Source of the DNA: Paramylibacter kogurei
GTDB taxonomy: Bacteria > Pseudomonadota > Alphaproteobacteria > Rhodobacterales > Rhodobacteraceae
Length of the DNA: 64,000 nucleotides
Direction of reading: 5' to 3'
Assembly: GCF_002742285.1 (NCBI RefSeq)
Contig: NZ_MDGM01000001.1
Span: 44,160-108,159, forward strand
The notes under the pieces: model-generated
The model's database searches: none
What the model saw: only the letters and a program-made list of their open reading frames with translations
Told to the model about the DNA's origin: nothing
Shown here: positions 62,715 through 64,000 of the stretch, piece after piece
How the letters are laid out: every line of letters starts with the position of its first letter
Numbering within the stretch: the first letter of the stretch is position 1
Position numbers and translations under genes: made by a program

Positions 62715-63683
62715 ATGAGCTGGGATTTAATCGCGGATATTGGTGGAACGAACGCGCGTTTTGCGATGGTGAGGGATGGTGAAATCACCCGCGAAAAAAC
62801 CTTTCCTACCAAAGGCGATCATGGGTTATTAGACGCGATCAGCATGTATTTGGATGGCGTCAATTCAACACCTGATCGTGTCATTCTTGCCGCTGCTGGC
62901 ACAGTTTCGCAAGGGCATGTAAAACTAACCAATGCAGATCAACAGATCGACATCACGTCGGTTCAAGAGCTTTGTAAAACCAAAGACGTCGCATTCATCA
63001 ATGATTTTGCTGCTGCTGCTTGGTCTTTGGCAACAGTGACGCAAAGCGACGTTTCAACGATACAAGGCATGGATGAAATTCCAACGGGCAATCGGCTGAT
63101 TATCGGTCCTGGAACGGGGCTTGGTGTTGGAATGTTAATCTTAACTGGTCAGGGTTATTTTGCAGTTCCGGGCGAAGGTGGGCATGTCCGTATCGCACCC
63201 ACCGATGCGTTTGAAACCAAGGTCTTTGACGCATTCAAATCAATTTGGCCAGAAACACTAATGGCCAAAGATGGGCTACATTTTGAAGCAGAGGCATTTT
63301 TAAGCGGAACCGGTTTACCCCAGCTGTATCGCGCGGTTTGTTTCGCATTAAACTGCAAACCCACATTAAATACACCCAAAGACATTTTGGTTGCCGCAGA
63401 GCAAAATACCGAACAGGCCGCGATAAAAACCGCGGAAATATTTCAAAAACATTTGGGATTTGTTGCAGGGGATTTATCACTTGCTATGTCAGCATCAGGG
63501 GGAGTTTTCATCGCCGGTGGCGTTGTTGCAGCAAACCCGTGGTTGTTGAATCAATCATTTATCGATGCGTTCAATGCAGGCGGGCGATTCAGTGCTGCGC
63601 GCAAAAACACACCTGTTTATCTGTATCAAAACACGCGGTTTGGATTGATTGGTGCGGCCAACGCATTGGGAAAAACAGGTTAG
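62715..63683 (+). CDS. glk: Glucokinase (ROK-unrelated Glk family)
   Basis: This 322-residue Glk-type kinase phosphorylates glucose to feed zwf. LIADIGGTNARFAMV is the ATP-phosphate motif, VAFINDFAAAAWSLATV contains the catalytic Asp, and IIGPGTGLGVGMLIL and VFIAGGVVAANPWLLN are further family motifs. GEGGHVRIAPTD binds sugar. With xylA, xylB and galM it makes a pentose/hexose entry operon, and the stop codon TAG lies in the base of the downstream terminator. Confidence 0.95.
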   Translation: MSWDLIADIGGTNARFAMVRDGEITREKTFPTKGDHGLLDAISMYLDGVNSTPDRVILAAAGTVSQGHVKLTNADQQIDITSVQELCKTKDVAFINDFAAAAWSLATVTQSDVSTIQGMDEIPTGNRLIIGPGTGLGVGMLILTGQGYFAVPGEGGHVRIAPTDAFETKVFDAFKSIWPETLMAKDGLHFEAEAFLSGTGLPQLYRAVCFALNCKPTLNTPKDILVAAEQNTEQAAIKTAEIFQKHLGFVAGDLSLAMSASGGVFIAGGVVAANPWLLNQSFIDAFNAGGRFSAARKNTPVYLYQNTRFGLIGAANALGKTG

Positions 63684-63710
63684 GGCGGGAAATTCCCGCC
63701 CATCTTTTTT
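63683..63710 (+). terminator. Rho-independent terminator after glk
   Basis: GGGCGGG (63683-63689) and CCCGCCC (63695-63701) form a perfect stem with loop AAATT, followed by ATC and T7 (63704-63710). It separates the xyl operon from the convergent ABC transporter gene. Confidence 0.95.
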
Positions 63711-64000
63711 ATGCTTCTTGCATGGCACCTGGCCCTGGGATCGCGCCATCTGGGCATTTGCCAAGAATGATCATGCCCAAAACCTCATCTTTTGTGACAT
63801 CCGTTGTTTTCGCATAACCAACCATTTTGCCGTTTTTCATCACCGCAACACGATCTGCCAGATCGAATACGTCATGAATGTCGTGGCTGATCAAAAATAT
63901 GCCGATGCCATCTTTTTTCAATTGATGGATCAATTGACCAACCTGTTCAGTTTCTTGGGGCCCAAGCGCGGCAGTGGGTTCATCCATGATCAATATTTTT
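63709..64000 (-). CDS. Sugar ABC transporter ATP-binding protein, C-terminal part (runs off the right edge)
   Basis: The last 96 codons or so of an ABC ATPase gene. The visible part begins at the Walker B strand ([20 protein letters not shown]) and runs through the H-loop ([49 protein letters not shown]). The short domain ends [14 protein letters not shown]. The DEPTAALG pattern and the [11 protein letters not shown] segment are of the carbohydrate-uptake type (RbsA/XylG-like single-domain ATPases), which fits a xylose or similar sugar importer next to xylAB. The start and partners lie right of the window. Confidence 0.88.
   Translation of the reverse strand, partial: KILIMDEPTAALGPQETEQVGQLIHQLKKDGIGIFLISHDIHDVFDLADRVAVMKNGKMVGYAKTTDVTKDEVLGMIILGKCPDGAIPGPGAMQEA

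Noticed and set aside
1..64000. tRNA, rRNA, CRISPR arrays, insertion sequences or transposases
   Set aside because: No cloverleaf, rRNA motif, regular spacer-repeat array, transposase domain or terminal inverted repeat with a target duplication was recognised by eye.

Overview
The window looks like part of a repABC replicon (large plasmid or chromid) of a marine alphaproteobacterium, most likely a low-to-moderate-GC member of the Rhodobacterales/Roseobacter group. Support: an intact repA-repB-repC operon with two 16-bp GTTGACAGCTGTCAAC palindromes, three TRAP transport systems (two TAXI, one DctPQM), an Entner-Doudoroff operon, and roseobacter-like surface polysaccharide genes. The genus cannot be fixed by reading alone. 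No rRNA, tRNA, CRISPR array or insertion sequence was recognised.

Layout. 1-0.5 kb: start of a TAXI solute receptor gene. 0.7-11.7 kb: polysaccharide cluster with flippase, EpsG-like polymerase, and a tightly overlapping minus-strand operon (CapE, CapF, CapG for UDP-L-FucNAc; sulfotransferase; aminotransferase; phosphoglycosyl transferase; GT4) behind UDP-glucose dehydrogenase. 11.9-15.5 kb: repCBA (minus strand) with parS-like sites and a candidate antisense incRNA. 15.9-18.9 kb: YjbH and YjbF. 19-27.3 kb: mixed region (nucleotidyltransferase-fold protein, AlkZ/YcaQ-type glycosylase, LapA, second TAXI transporter, WYL regulator divergent from RidA). 27.5-35.6 kb: polysaccharide export (YjbE/GfcA-like peptide, Wza-type OPX protein, FlaA1-type dehydratase, BY-kinase, PPP phosphatase) plus an NTP_transf_5 nucleotidyltransferase.

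35.6-44 kb is the most interesting part: a lasso-peptide-type RiPP locus. A 39-residue precursor (39829-39948) carries the YxxPxL leader motif and a Thr in the -2 position. It is followed by a terminator and then an asparagine-synthetase-like cyclase. Divergent from it run RRE (B1), B2 protease, ABC exporter and a methyltransferase with regulatory domain in an overlapping operon. Convergent with the cyclase is an HPr-kinase-like kinase overlapping an ATP-grasp enzyme. The deduced core would begin with Gln, close on Glu9 and end in Ser, the predicted kinase target. The kinase, a nearby nucleotidyltransferase, the ATP-grasp enzyme and the methyltransferase make an unusual tailoring set.

44-50.5 kb: DctB/DctD two-component system (the DctD lacks a recognisable GAFTGA loop) and DctPQM C4-dicarboxylate TRAP transporter. 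50.5-52.8 kb: TRIC-like channel, alpha/beta hydrolase and a LacI regulator. 52.9-57.9 kb: gap-zwf-edd-eda behind a perfect 20-bp LacI-type operator. 57.9-63.7 kb: Gfo/Idh/MocA oxidoreductase, xylB, xylA, aldose epimerase, glucokinase. 63.7-64 kb: C-terminal end of a sugar ABC transporter ATPase. Central carbon genes next to the replication module suggest a chromid, or a very well integrated plasmid.
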